Assembly (NCBI RefSeq): GCF_018449605.1
Contig: NZ_JAAVUW010000001.1
Span: forward strand, 744,001 to 808,000
Direction of reading: 5' to 3'
DNA: 64,000 nucleotides
From: Luteibacter sp. dw_328
Lineage (GTDB): Bacteria > Pseudomonadota > Gammaproteobacteria > Xanthomonadales > Rhodanobacteraceae
The first letter of the stretch is position 1; every line of letters starts with the position of its first letter. The notes under the pieces are model-generated. The model ran no database searches, was not told the origin of the DNA, and saw only the letters and a program-made list of their open reading frames with translations. The translations under genes and the position numbers were made by a program. Positions 8,610 through 17,264 of this stretch are shown here, piece by piece.

Positions 8610-9938
8610 TCATGGGTTGATCTTGATCTGCCAGGCGGGCGCGATTCGCGCTGCTCGCCAGGTCGGATAGAGGGCGGCAACGACCGTCGCCGCGATCGAA
8701 AGCAGTACCGTGAGCCCGATGAGCGACGCATCGATATGCACCATGCGCGCGATCTTCGGCTCGAAGAGGCCTCCGATGCCCCATAGGCCGAGCAAGGTCA
8801 GGGTCACGCCGAAAAGACCGCCGACAAAGCCAATGCTGGCTCCTTCGATCAGGAACTGCCGGTAGATGGATGCGCGCGAGGCGCCAAGCGCTCGCCGAAT
8901 ACCGATCTCCGGCGCCCTGCGCATGAACCGGGCGAGCATGAGACCGACGACATTGATGAGGACGATCAGCAGAAAGCTGGCAGAGACCAGCATGGACAAC
9001 GACGATGCCGGTGGCGCGACACGCAGGTAGTCCATCCAGTCCATCAGATCATGCAGGCCGACATTGGGCGGCCACGCGAAGCGTCCGAGGCGCTGCTGCT
9101 CCTGGGCATAGCCGCGCAGATACTCGCGGTAACCCGCCACGTCCGCAGCCGTCGGAAGCTCGACCCACGCGGCAATCCGATCGCATTCGCCGTGGAGGTA
9201 GGCGTCCCAGTCGCGCGGATCGGTCGCTCCGGCATCCGACCGGCAATCGGGAAACTTGATGTCCTTCTTCATGTCAGTCGCGCGCGTGAACGGGATGAAG
9301 ACATCCCCTGCGTCGTCAAGGGCACTGCTGCCTCCCAGGGTGGCCATGTCGAAGAAGCGGGGCCTCGGCTTCCAGTCGTCGAGAACACCCGCAATCTGGA
9401 ATGCTTTCCCGTCGAGCCGAAGGCCCTGCCCCACGCTGTTCCGTCCACCAAACAGCTTGTCGTTCAGGGCCCGGCTGATGACCACCATGGAGGCGTGCCG
9501 CTCGTCGTCGTTCGGTGCCCAGCCGCCACCGAACCGGAACGGCACGGCGAACATGGGGAAGAAGTCGGCCGTTACCGCGTCGCCGATCGCCGCCAGGGCG
9601 GGTATCGAAGGGTCGTTGGATTCCACGCCCCACCTGGTCGAATAGACCAACGCTTGCCGCTTCGCCTTGGCCGCCTTCAACAACGCGACCGCGTCGATGT
9701 AGCTCAGCATCTCGGGCGGCTCACCGTCGATGGCGTGCGCCGGACCGGCGTTATCGATCTGCGGCGCAAAGAGCTGCGAGGATCGGCCCGGCATCGGATC
9801 GCTCGTCGTCGCGCGAAACACCGCATACGAGACCATGCATGCCGAAACACCAAGAGCCAGCAACGCGACAACCAGCGCCGTTAGCGCTTTACTCCGCCTG
9901 CAGCTACGCAAGGCCAGCGCAACGTAATACCCCCACAT
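8610..9938 (-). CDS. ABC transporter permease, FtsX/MacB type (first of pair)
   Basis: Permease of about 442 residues. Start at ATG 9938, preceded by AAGGGA; the longer frame to 10154 has an arginine-rich, non-membrane start and is rejected. One N-terminal helix (KALTALVVALLALGVSACMV), a periplasmic domain of about 240 residues, then three C-terminal helices with the FtsX signature RRAPEIGIRRALGASRASIY (20 residues shown). It is a sister of the next gene and the two should form a heterodimeric permease. It is first in the operon and divergent from the DJ-1/PfpI gene; the shared intergenic region carries TGTCC/GGACA palindromes. Confidence 0.88.
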   Translation of the reverse strand: MWGYYVALALRSCRRSKALTALVVALLALGVSACMVSYAVFRATTSDPMPGRSSQLFAPQIDNAGPAHAIDGEPPEMLSYIDAVALLKAAKAKRQALVYSTRWGVESNDPSIPALAAIGDAVTADFFPMFAVPFRFGGGWAPNDDERHASMVVISRALNDKLFGGRNSVGQGLRLDGKAFQIAGVLDDWKPRPRFFDMATLGGSSALDDAGDVFIPFTRATDMKKDIKFPDCRSDAGATDPRDWDAYLHGECDRIAAWVELPTAADVAGYREYLRGYAQEQQRLGRFAWPPNVGLHDLMDWMDYLRVAPPASSLSMLVSASFLLIVLINVVGLMLARFMRRAPEIGIRRALGASRASIYRQFLIEGASIGFVGGLFGVTLTLLGLWGIGGLFEPKIARMVHIDASLIGLTVLLSIAATVVAALYPTWRAARIAPAWQIKINP

Positions 9939-10042
9939 ATCGTCCCTTCTTCCCCTTCCGTAAGCGGTCGGCAGCAATATTAGTGCCAAACGATAGCGAG
10001 ACGACCTGGCCCGTCCGTACGCCCGGCCCTGTCCAGGACGTC

Positions 10043-10079
10043 TGTCCCCGGACACTTGTCCGCGGACACTCCGGACACT
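10043..10079. promoter_or_regulatory. TGTCC/GGACA operator-like array
   Basis: Between the divergent permease and DJ-1/PfpI genes lie TGTCCCCGGACA (10043-10054) and the perfect palindrome TGTCCGCGGACA (10057-10068). GGACACT occurs three times (10050, 10064, 10073). The 14-bp spacing of the first two is not quite helical. The array sits about 105-140 bp upstream of both starts, as expected for a regulator controlling one or both. The regulator is unknown. Confidence 0.5.
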
Positions 10080-10171
10080 CTGCTCACGTGACCGCTTGTG
10101 CGGGCTCCGTGTCTGTTTCGGTGGCTGCAGTTGCGCTAAGGTCCGGCAGGTCAAATCCAGGGGAACCGTCC

Positions 10172-11173
10172 ATGCGTCGTCATCTGCTGATCTTTATTGC
10201 CATGGTGATCGCCATGCCCGCCTTCGCCGCACACGCGCCGATGTCGGACCCGCCGGTGCGCGTTGGCATCGTGATGTTCGACGGCGTCCAGATCATCGAC
10301 TTCGCGGGACCCTACGAGGTCTTCGGCAACGCGGGCTTCGGCGTGGTCACGGTATCGGCGGACGGCAAGCCGGTGACCACCGCGATGGGCCTGAAGGTTA
10401 CGCCGGATGCGAGCTTCGCCACGGCCCCGCCGTTCGACGTGCTGCTGATCCCCGGTGGCGACGTGGCCGACGCACAACGCGACACGCGCATCCTCGACTT
10501 CATCCGCCAACGATCCGTCCCGGCAAAGCAGGTGCTCTCGGTCTGCACCGGCGCTTTCATCCTCGGTGCCACCGGCCTGCTCGACGGCGACAAAGCGACC
10601 ACCTTCACACCACGCATCGACGAACTGGCCAAGGCCTTCCCGAAGATCCAGGTGATCCGCGACGTACGCTGGGCCGACAACGGCAAGCTGGTGACCTCAG
10701 CCGGTCTTTCGTCGGGCATCGACGCCGCGCTGCACGTGGTCGCGAAAGTCCGCGGCACCGACGAAGCACGTACCGTCGCCCTGCGGCTGGAATACGACTG
10801 GAAGCCCGACGGCGGCTTCGTCCGTTCACGGCTCGCCGATCGCTACCTTACCAAGTCACTGCTGCAAGCCGGCGTCGACTGGCCGAAAGACGCGACCTTC
10901 GACGAGTATGTTTCTGCGGGTGACCTCGACCGGTGGGAGACCCGCTACCACGTGCAAACAGCCACACCCGCCGCCGAGCTGCTCGACCGCCTCGACGTCG
11001 GCGCGCGCAAGACCGGGCTGTGGAAGGCCGCCGGTCCGCATCGCTGGAGCAGCCGGCAGGAGAACCGGGATGTCACGCTGAGTTTCTCCACGAAGCCTGG
11101 CGTTGACGCGTCGCACTACGATCTGCAGATGGTCATCGTGGCGGCAGCCGCTTCGGGAACAGGGAAGCCGTGA
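10172..11173 (+). CDS. Secreted DJ-1/PfpI family protein
   Basis: 333 residues. Signal peptide about 1-20 (MRRHLLIFIAMVIAMPAFAA). A DJ-1/PfpI (class I glutamine-amidotransferase-like) domain covers about residues 30-210: IVMFDGVQIIDFAGPYEVFG at the start, then LLIPGG, and the nucleophile elbow VLSVCTGAFILG with the active cysteine. This N-terminal pattern is that of isonitrile-hydratase and GlxA-like members. The C-terminal 120 residues form an extra domain unlike the AraC domain of GlxA regulators. Export is unusual for the family. The chosen ATG has GGGGA upstream. Activity not known. Confidence 0.82.
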   Translation: MRRHLLIFIAMVIAMPAFAAHAPMSDPPVRVGIVMFDGVQIIDFAGPYEVFGNAGFGVVTVSADGKPVTTAMGLKVTPDASFATAPPFDVLLIPGGDVADAQRDTRILDFIRQRSVPAKQVLSVCTGAFILGATGLLDGDKATTFTPRIDELAKAFPKIQVIRDVRWADNGKLVTSAGLSSGIDAALHVVAKVRGTDEARTVALRLEYDWKPDGGFVRSRLADRYLTKSLLQAGVDWPKDATFDEYVSAGDLDRWETRYHVQTATPAAELLDRLDVGARKTGLWKAAGPHRWSSRQENRDVTLSFSTKPGVDASHYDLQMVIVAAAASGTGKP

Positions 11174-11252
11174 CGTAGGGCGAGCCACGGCCTCGCTAGG
11201 CGAAATCGCCGCGCCGTGGCATAAGACGTCTTTCCGAGATGGACCTCGTCAT

Positions 11253-12083
11253 ATGCGCCGCACCCTCGCTGGCATCGCGATGCTCCTGCTCCTCTGGCCC
11301 GTCGCCACCCTCGCGGGATTCAACAACTCGAAAGACCCCGTGCCTCACTACGGCATGTCACAGGAAGCGCTCGAGCGTGCCTATGTCGAGTCGTACGAGC
11401 ATGAAGGCTTTTACTTGTCGGATCGCACGAGCAAGAAGTCAGCTCGGGGTAGCACCTGGACGACGACCCTCGTGTTTACCTACCGGACGCCTATGGCATG
11501 GCCCAAGAGCTGGACCACGCTGGAAGTCACGACGGAGGATCCGGCGAAATGTACCCCGTGCATGGTGCGCCGACTCGATTTTGTCTTCCCCGGCCACGAC
11601 GCAAAGGGTCCCAACGGCAAGTACGGCGGCTTCCAGATGATGGCACTGGCCGATAACCGGGCCGTATCCGCCGCAGCGGAGCGCGTCAACGCGGTGATCT
11701 CGCCGGCCAGGCTGTGGGAGCCCGACTATTCGACGCCCGTACCGAAGGACTGGCCATTCATCACGTGGTTTGCGACCTTCCTGATCGTCGCGTTTCTCAC
11801 GCAACGCGAGCCGCCCCATTCCAGACTCAGCTACCTGCGGCTACTCGTCGCCGGACCTCTCTTCGTCGTCTCATCCTATCTGCTCATCCGGTGGAAGTTT
11901 GTCGTGAATGAGGGAGCTGCCTCGGGCGTGGGGATCGTCTGGCTCATCGCTATGGTCATCGGCTGGCTCGCCCTGATTCTGGGTGTGGTCCTCGTCGCCG
12001 GTTTCCTGCGCAAGAAGCCCCTTTATCCCGTGACGGCCATCCTTTCCGCTATCCCGGCCATCTGCATGCTTATGTCCAAATGA
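11253..12083 (+). CDS. Exported/membrane protein of unknown function
   Basis: 276 residues starting with a signal peptide or signal anchor (MRRTLAGIAMLLLLWPVATLAG). A soluble region of about 150 residues carries a CTPC motif (PAKCTPCMVRR). The C-terminal third has four hydrophobic segments (about 170-186, 198-214, 226-250, 258-274) separated by short charged loops. I chose the ATG at 11253 because it begins the hydrophobic leader. It lies 79 bp after the DJ-1 gene on the same strand and may be co-transcribed. No family recognised. Confidence 0.65.
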   Translation: MRRTLAGIAMLLLLWPVATLAGFNNSKDPVPHYGMSQEALERAYVESYEHEGFYLSDRTSKKSARGSTWTTTLVFTYRTPMAWPKSWTTLEVTTEDPAKCTPCMVRRLDFVFPGHDAKGPNGKYGGFQMMALADNRAVSAAAERVNAVISPARLWEPDYSTPVPKDWPFITWFATFLIVAFLTQREPPHSRLSYLRLLVAGPLFVVSSYLLIRWKFVVNEGAASGVGIVWLIAMVIGWLALILGVVLVAGFLRKKPLYPVTAILSAIPAICMLMSK

Positions 12084-12095
12084 TGTCGGCAGGTG

Positions 12096-12620
12096 TCATT
12101 CGCCGGGGCGGGATGCGGTGAGTGGCGCATCGACCGTAGGCAGCACGGCGGTATTCTGCGAAGCAATGATGTGCCACGTCCCTTCACGGCGCTGGTAAAC
12201 GTGCTTCATGCGGGTCAACAACACGCCCGGCGACGTAGCGACCGCTCCGCGCGGCAAGGCCTGGAAGTGGGTTACCCGTATATCGGTATCGACGACGGCG
12301 ACATCCGGGCCGAGGAACTGGATGTGTCGCACCGTACTCTCGAAGTGGCTGCCCTTGAAGGGCCCTGCCAGCACCGCGGTATGGCGCTCACGGATGGCTT
12401 CCGCATTGGGCATGACACCGCCCAGGATGTTGACCAGCTCACCCTCGGGCCAATACTCATTGGCCCACATCGCGCCGTCGCCCGTATTCCATGCCTGCGC
12501 GAGACGATCGAGCGACTCCCGAAGCGGCTTCTCGGCTAGCGCATCCGCTTTGCTGGGTGCGGCGTGGGCGAAAGCCATGGCGCTGGCTGCGACGATGGAA
12601 AAGAAGAACCTGCTAGTCAT
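12096..12620 (-). CDS. Secreted SnoaL/NTF2-like (DUF4440/SgcJ) protein
   Basis: 174 residues: signal peptide about 1-20 (FAHAAP), then an NTF2-like cone domain of the SgcJ/EcaC/DUF4440 group: ESLDRLAQAWNTGDGAMWA, then GGVMPNAEAIRERHTAVLAG and later DVAVVDTDIRVTHF and GTWHIIASQNT. This order is characteristic. Members of this group often bind small molecules or serve as modest enzymes, but function in this exported form is unknown. It converges with the gene ending at 12083 (12 bp apart). Confidence 0.8.
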   Translation of the reverse strand: MTSRFFFSIVAASAMAFAHAAPSKADALAEKPLRESLDRLAQAWNTGDGAMWANEYWPEGELVNILGGVMPNAEAIRERHTAVLAGPFKGSHFESTVRHIQFLGPDVAVVDTDIRVTHFQALPRGAVATSPGVLLTRMKHVYQRREGTWHIIASQNTAVLPTVDAPLTASRPGE

Positions 12621-12707
12621 GAGCGATCTCCCGGTAACCCGTTGATGACCTGGCGCGCACCGAAGGTCTACGCCCCCGGGGATGACGCGTCAACATGCCT
12701 GCCGTCG

Positions 12708-13397
12708 TTACGACTCCTCGGCTTTACGCCGTTTTTCGCGCGCCCTGCGCTTCTCGGCATCGCGGTCGGCGAGGCTCTGCTTGAGTAGCGCGCGTGCCAT
12801 CCAGTGACTGACCTGCACCGCCTGCGTGGCGGACAAACCGCGAATGTCGCGAAGCACCAGGATCGCCTCGATGCCTGTCGTCAGCGCTAACGCCGACACC
12901 AGGCGCGAATAGGCCGCGGGCCCCAGGCGCGTGCGCAAGGGATGGACGGCGGCATCGATCCACTCCACCCGACGCGTACCTCGCGGTGGTTGCTTGTCGT
13001 CCGGTGAGTGCAGCACCGTCTCATGAATCATCGTCCGCAGCAGCGCTTCGTTGGCCAGGGCCAGTTGCTGCATCTGTTCGACCAGGGCATCCACGCGACC
13101 CTCGATCGCGCCGGTGGTCGTGCCCGTCGGGGCGGCATCGAGAGCAGCCTCCATGGCCGGCCGCAAGCCTTCCAGCGCTGCCTCCGTCATGAGTTTCACT
13201 TGCGTGGGGAAATAGCGATACGCAGTACGCCGCGAAATGTCGGCGGCATCAGCCACTTCCGTCACGGTAGGACGCTGCCCCTTGGCAATCATGGCGGCCG
13301 CAGTCTCCAGCAGCGCCCGGCGAGTGCGCAGTTTCTGGCTGCTGCGGCCCTTATCCAGTCCAGCCGCCGAAAAATCGTTCGAATGGGAGATTGACAT
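12708..13397 (-). CDS. TetR-family transcriptional regulator
   Basis: 229 residues. An N-terminal helix-turn-helix covers about residues 25-70 (RRALLETAAAMI, then TVTEVADAADISRRTAYRYF), typical of TetR repressors. The C-terminal ligand domain has no recognisable specificity and ends in a lysine/arginine-rich tail (DAEKRRAREKRRKAEES). It faces the small secreted-protein gene at 13598, and palindromes in the gap (13411-13437) suggest it represses itself and perhaps that neighbour. Ligand unknown. Confidence 0.87.
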   Translation of the reverse strand: MSISHSNDFSAAGLDKGRSSQKLRTRRALLETAAAMIAKGQRPTVTEVADAADISRRTAYRYFPTQVKLMTEAALEGLRPAMEAALDAAPTGTTTGAIEGRVDALVEQMQQLALANEALLRTMIHETVLHSPDDKQPPRGTRRVEWIDAAVHPLRTRLGPAAYSRLVSALALTTGIEAILVLRDIRGLSATQAVQVSHWMARALLKQSLADRDAEKRRAREKRRKAEES

Positions 13398-13410
13398 GGC
13401 GAAATTCTAG

Positions 13411-13437
13411 CACTAGTGTTCGTGGCACTAGAGTGCC
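13411..13437. promoter_or_regulatory. Probable TetR operator (CACTAG boxes)
   Basis: Just upstream of the regulator start: CACTAGTG (13411-13418, perfect palindrome) and GGCACTAGAGTGCC (13424-13437, six-base arms). A further CACTA follows near 13446. The position 14-40 bp before the regulator ATG fits autoregulation. Confidence 0.55.
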
Positions 13438-13597
13438 ATAAAGACACTAAGTTGGCATAAACCCGCAGGAAGCAGGGGCAAGTAACGCCGCGGATCAATC
13501 GGCACAGGGTGGGTTCTCGCTTCGCAAGCGTGGCAACCGGGAACGGGCACGAGACAGCCGTCTCACGCCTGTCGAAATCACTCAGTGGAGAACAACC

Positions 13598-14107
13598 ATG
13601 ATCGCGAAATATCGGATGGTGCCGGCAGCGTTGACCCTGCTCGGCGTATGCGCCCTTGCCTGCGCCTCAGCGGTGGCCGCGCACGACTCAGATGACCGGG
13701 GCGACTCGAATGATTTGTCCGGGACATGGCAGTTCCAGATAACCCTGCACAATTGCCAGACGAACGCCCCCATCGGCGCCCCGTTCCAATCCTTGCTGAC
13801 CTTCGCGGACGGCGGAACGATGACCGAGACCACGGCCAACTCCATGTTCTACCCCGCGGAGCGCGGCCCGGGGCATGGCGTGTGGAGCCGTGGGCGGCAC
13901 AAGGGCCAGTACAGCGCTGCGTCGATCGCCTTCATCACGATGAATGGCAGCCTCGTCAAAACGCAGAAGATCACCCAGACCATCGAGATGGGACCGGGCG
14001 GGGACAAGCTGACCACGCCTCAGGCCACGGTCGAGTTCTTCGACCCGGCGGGCAATCTCTTGCAGACGGGCTGTGCCGTGGCGACCGCCGAGCGTTTCGA
14101 ATCGTAG
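13598..14107 (+). CDS. Small secreted protein of unknown function
   Basis: 169 residues with a signal peptide (about 1-27, SAVAAH), then a short Asp/Ser-rich linker (HDSDDRGDSND) and a compact beta-rich domain: LSGTWQFQITLHNC at the front and NLLQTGCAVATAERF at the end, two cysteines that may pair. The pattern of a WxF opening strand followed by short beta strands resembles lipocalin-like or avidin-like folds, which I state only as an impression. It has its own promoter space, 200 bp from the divergent TetR gene. Confidence 0.65.
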   Translation: MIAKYRMVPAALTLLGVCALACASAVAAHDSDDRGDSNDLSGTWQFQITLHNCQTNAPIGAPFQSLLTFADGGTMTETTANSMFYPAERGPGHGVWSRGRHKGQYSAASIAFITMNGSLVKTQKITQTIEMGPGGDKLTTPQATVEFFDPAGNLLQTGCAVATAERFES

Positions 14108-14248
14108 TTGACGCCGGAAAGGCGGACGGCGGCGTCGCCAGGACGGTCAGCCGTTCGCCCCCCGCGTCAGTGATTAATTGGCGTCATCGATACAACCCGT
14201 CCGTCGGCGAATAGACGCTCGGACGTTCATGACAGCTGTCGCTGTCCG

Positions 14249-14419
14249 TCAATCCCACGCCACGACTACCGCTTCGTGCTGACCCGTCTCATGGTCCCAC
14301 TCCCGGATCTCGTCGGAGTCAGCCGGGATGATCAGAGCGTTTCCGCATCCGTCGTCAGCGATGGCGACCGCGCCTTCGGGAAACCCGTGCCATGCCTGCC
14401 ACCGCGCAATCGATCGTAC
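14249..14419 (-). pseudogene. C-terminal remnant of a SMI1/KNR4-like protein
   Basis: On the minus strand a frame without a start codon reads FPEGAVAIADDGCGNALIIP and then DEIREWDHETGQHEAVVVAWD before TGA at 14249. This matches the end of SMI1/KNR4-family proteins (the FPxGAVxIADDGxG and WDHETG patterns). Only about 55 residues of a usual 130-180 remain, and the N-terminal part is cut off where the flotillin terminator now stands. Such proteins often serve as immunity factors of polymorphic toxins. Recognition is by eye. Confidence 0.5.
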
Positions 14420-14421
14420 AA

Positions 14422-14444
14422 ATCCCCCGGCTAAGCCGGGGGAT
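14422..14444 (-). terminator. Rho-independent terminator of the flotillin gene
   Basis: A perfect 11-bp stem, ATCCCCCGGCT (14422-14432) against AGCCGGGGGAT (14434-14444), is followed on the minus strand by TTTGT. It lies 29 bp after the flotillin stop codon. Confidence 0.75.
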
Positions 14445-14472
14445 CGTCGGACCGAGGGAACTTCTCGCTACC

Positions 14473-16464
14473 TCACCCGTGCGTCGTCTGCAACGCCTTC
14501 CCATCGGAGAGTTCGCCATCCGCCCGCTCGGCCAGGAACGCACTCGCCAGCTGAATCAACGAAGACAATCCATTCCCACCAGCCTCGCCACCACCCAACG
14601 AGATCTTCGGCACGATGGCGATGTGTCCATCGCGAATCGCCTCGGCAAACTGCGCACCCAGCGTATTGATCAGCTGCAATCGCGCACCCTCGCCAGTCAA
14701 TGCCGTCGACTTCGCTTCGATCGCCTGTGCCTCAGCCTTACCCACCGCCGCAATCGCCGAGGCACGGCCATCACCTTCCGCGGTCAGGCGGCGGCGCTCA
14801 GCGTCCGCGTCGATGCCAATCACGTTCGCACGCTTGGTGGCTTCCACCACGTTGGCATCACCGACGTTCTTCTTGATCTCGATATGGATCGCCGAATTGG
14901 TCAGCTCCGCCTGGATATCGGTCTTGGCACGTGCCTCGCGCAGCGAGCGCTCCTTCACCGCCGACTCCTCCTGCAGTTCGAACGTAGCCACCTGTTCGAT
15001 CGCCACCTGGCGATCGCGCAGCTGATTAAGAAGCGTATCGATACGCGCACCCGACGCGTTGCCGGTACTGCCGTGCGGCGTACCGATCAGCACTTCCTGG
15101 AGTTCCAGGTTGTAGGCGGCAAAGCGCTCCATCATCTCGACACTGGCTACCTGCTGAATATCCGCGCGGTTCTGAATGAGCTGGATCAGAGTTCTCGTCT
15201 GACCGATGTTCTTGAAGTACGCACTGACCATCGGGTCAAGCGTCTGGTCGACCAGGCGCTTGATATCGCCGAAGCGCTGCACCACCAGCGGGGCCTTGCG
15301 ATAGTCGATATGCACCACGACCGACAGCGGCAACAGCGGCTCGAACGCATCCTTGGTGATCAACGACACCTCGGAGAGGTTCTCGTCGAACTTGTGCACA
15401 TTGGTCACTTCCGGCGTCCACTTCAGGATGAAGTTGGTCGTCGGCACCAGCTGGATCTTGCCTGCGTAAAGGTTGAACGCGTACTTGCCCGGCAGCAGCG
15501 GCTCCTTCCACACACCACGGCAAGCACTGTCGACCAGTTCGCCATGCGAGTAACCCTCGCCCGAGCGGTCGGCACCGGCCTTGCCGATGTACGAAACCAC
15601 GACGCCAACGAAGCCGACCGGCACCACCGTCTTGGGGATGAAATCCACCGTCGCGAACAAGCGGTTGATGTAATACGTACCCTCCACGAGGACCTGATGC
15701 TGGCGTCCGCGATTACCGCCGGCCTGCAGGAAGGCGTCGATGTTCTGGAAGTTGTTGTGGAAGGTGGCCTTGTCGGACGTATCCTGGCCCACGCGCGGCG
15801 CGACGATTTCATCCGGCGGCAGTACCGGACCATCGTGCACCGTCACCACGCCGAGCATGTCGTTGGCGGTGTCATCGGCATCCGCGGAGGCCTTCTCGCG
15901 ACGTCCACCGATGATGACCGGCGAGAAGCCGCCGCGTTCCTTCAGGACGCTGCCCATGTGGTCGATCGTGCCGCGTTCCTCTTCGGACATCAGCAGGCCA
16001 TGCACGCGCGACGCCGTAATGATGGCGAACTGCGCCACGTTGAAGGCGTACGTACCTTCGCGAAGAATCGTGCGCTGCGGACCCTTCTGGCCGCCGGCAC
16101 GCAAAAAGGCTGCGACATCCTCGATACCTTCCGGAATGGTGCGGCCCAGGGCCTGGCCTTCCTCCAGATCGTGACCGTCACGCGCGAACACATAGCCGAT
16201 CTCGCCCTGCGGAATGGTCACCAGGTCGACCTTGTGCACGCGATACTGGAACGGGGCGAAGTAATGCAGACCACCACGCAACACGGTCGGCTGGTAACCC
16301 ACCTCACCCTTGAGTGCGATCAGTCCACGGCTGACCGACGGCGCACCCCATAGGCGCTCGACCACGCCGACGCGGTCATTGGGGATGTAGACAATCACAT
16401 TGGAAACAGCGACGAGCACGATCAGTACGACAACGGCAACTGCGATAGCAATAAGCCAGGTCAT
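14473..16464 (-). CDS. SPFH/flotillin-family membrane protein
   Basis: 663 residues. One N-terminal membrane helix (about 3-26), then an SPFH/band-7 region (IPNDRVGVVERLWG onward to about residue 380) and a long alanine/glutamate-rich coiled coil (about 430-600: EEVLIGT, KERSLREARAKTDIQAEL, RANVIGIDADAERRRLTAEG), ending in a soluble glycine-rich tail. Length and order match bacterial flotillins, which scaffold membrane microdomains. It is downstream of a 200-residue protein with a possible DNA-binding N-terminus; no NfeD partner is visible. The terminator at 14422-14444 closes the unit. Confidence 0.85.
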   Translation of the reverse strand: MTWLIAIAVAVVVLIVLVAVSNVIVYIPNDRVGVVERLWGAPSVSRGLIALKGEVGYQPTVLRGGLHYFAPFQYRVHKVDLVTIPQGEIGYVFARDGHDLEEGQALGRTIPEGIEDVAAFLRAGGQKGPQRTILREGTYAFNVAQFAIITASRVHGLLMSEEERGTIDHMGSVLKERGGFSPVIIGGRREKASADADDTANDMLGVVTVHDGPVLPPDEIVAPRVGQDTSDKATFHNNFQNIDAFLQAGGNRGRQHQVLVEGTYYINRLFATVDFIPKTVVPVGFVGVVVSYIGKAGADRSGEGYSHGELVDSACRGVWKEPLLPGKYAFNLYAGKIQLVPTTNFILKWTPEVTNVHKFDENLSEVSLITKDAFEPLLPLSVVVHIDYRKAPLVVQRFGDIKRLVDQTLDPMVSAYFKNIGQTRTLIQLIQNRADIQQVASVEMMERFAAYNLELQEVLIGTPHGSTGNASGARIDTLLNQLRDRQVAIEQVATFELQEESAVKERSLREARAKTDIQAELTNSAIHIEIKKNVGDANVVEATKRANVIGIDADAERRRLTAEGDGRASAIAAVGKAEAQAIEAKSTALTGEGARLQLINTLGAQFAEAIRDGHIAIVPKISLGGGEAGGNGLSSLIQLASAFLAERADGELSDGKALQTTHG

Positions 16465-16632
16465 GGCTGGATGTCCTTATGGGTAAAAGGGCCCGGCGCA
16501 ATGCCGGGGCAACAACGCGGTACATCAACAAAAAAGCGAAGTAGCCTGACTGGCAGAAAATGCGGCGCGCACGCGACTGCCGCCACAAACGAGCAGAAAG
16601 GCTTTACGTAAGAGGGTTTGAGGCGTTTTCCG

Positions 16633-17235
16633 CTACCCGATCAGGTGAGAAAGCTCGCCCTGCGCATCGATCACGTTCCGGCCCATGACATCGAGTTCCT
16701 CGACGATATTTGCCAGCGGCGAATGCGCGGACAGCTGACCAAACAAAATGTAATGCGAGCCAACCAGGCCCACATTCGACAGCGGCATGTTCGGGCCCAG
16801 GCGCAGGCAGGCCTCGTTGAAACGCAAGGGATCCTGTACCGCGCGCTGATCGCACAGTGGCGTCGTCATGCGTATTTCATACTCGGTCACCACAAGGTGC
16901 ACCGGCTGGTCGCCATAGTTTGCCAGCGCAAGCTCGATCGACGCCGGCGTGGCCTGAAGCCACACGCGTGACACATGCTGCTGGTTCCGGGCGTGTTCTT
17001 CTAACGCATCGAACAAACGCTGCGTCGTCCATTTCTGGCTCATGGCCTGCAAATCCATCCCACCAATCAACTGATCGGTTCGCTCGTTGCGGTGATGTCG
17101 CAGGAACTCTCTCACCAGCCCCTGCTCGCCCTCGGTCATGTAGATCCTGGGGATCGTCATGCCCATTCGCGTCATCCGGTCACGAAACGCCTTCTGGCGC
17201 TCCGCTCCAGTACTGACCTGCTTTGTGGGTGGCAT
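16633..17235 (-). CDS. Unknown protein with possible ribbon-helix-helix-like N-terminus
   Basis: 200 residues. The first 45 (GAERQKAFRDRMTRMGMTIP, then MTEGEQGLVREFLRHHR) are basic and resemble in spacing the short strand-helix-helix DNA-binding heads of plasmid and chromosome regulators. The remaining part is predominantly beta with an aliphatic C-terminus (LANIVEELDVMGRNVIDAQG). No family recognised. Immediately upstream of its start is an array of GCGTAAC palindromes (17265-17336), suggesting that it is autoregulated or belongs to a regulon. It precedes the flotillin gene by 168 bp on the same strand, so a shared operon is plausible. Confidence 0.6.
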   Translation of the reverse strand: MPPTKQVSTGAERQKAFRDRMTRMGMTIPRIYMTEGEQGLVREFLRHHRNERTDQLIGGMDLQAMSQKWTTQRLFDALEEHARNQQHVSRVWLQATPASIELALANYGDQPVHLVVTEYEIRMTTPLCDQRAVQDPLRFNEACLRLGPNMPLSNVGLVGSHYILFGQLSAHSPLANIVEELDVMGRNVIDAQGELSHLIG

Positions 17236-17264
17236 GGGGAAACCGGTTCCGTCTCGGGAAAGTT

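Noticed and set aside
8610-10154. Longer start for the first permease
   Set aside because: The added 72 residues are arginine-rich and hydrophilic and the ATG at 9938 has a good ribosome site.
14392-16353. 653-residue plus-strand frame opposite the flotillin gene
   Set aside because: It is full of His/Arg/Leu with no domain pattern. The minus-strand frame is a clear SPFH protein.
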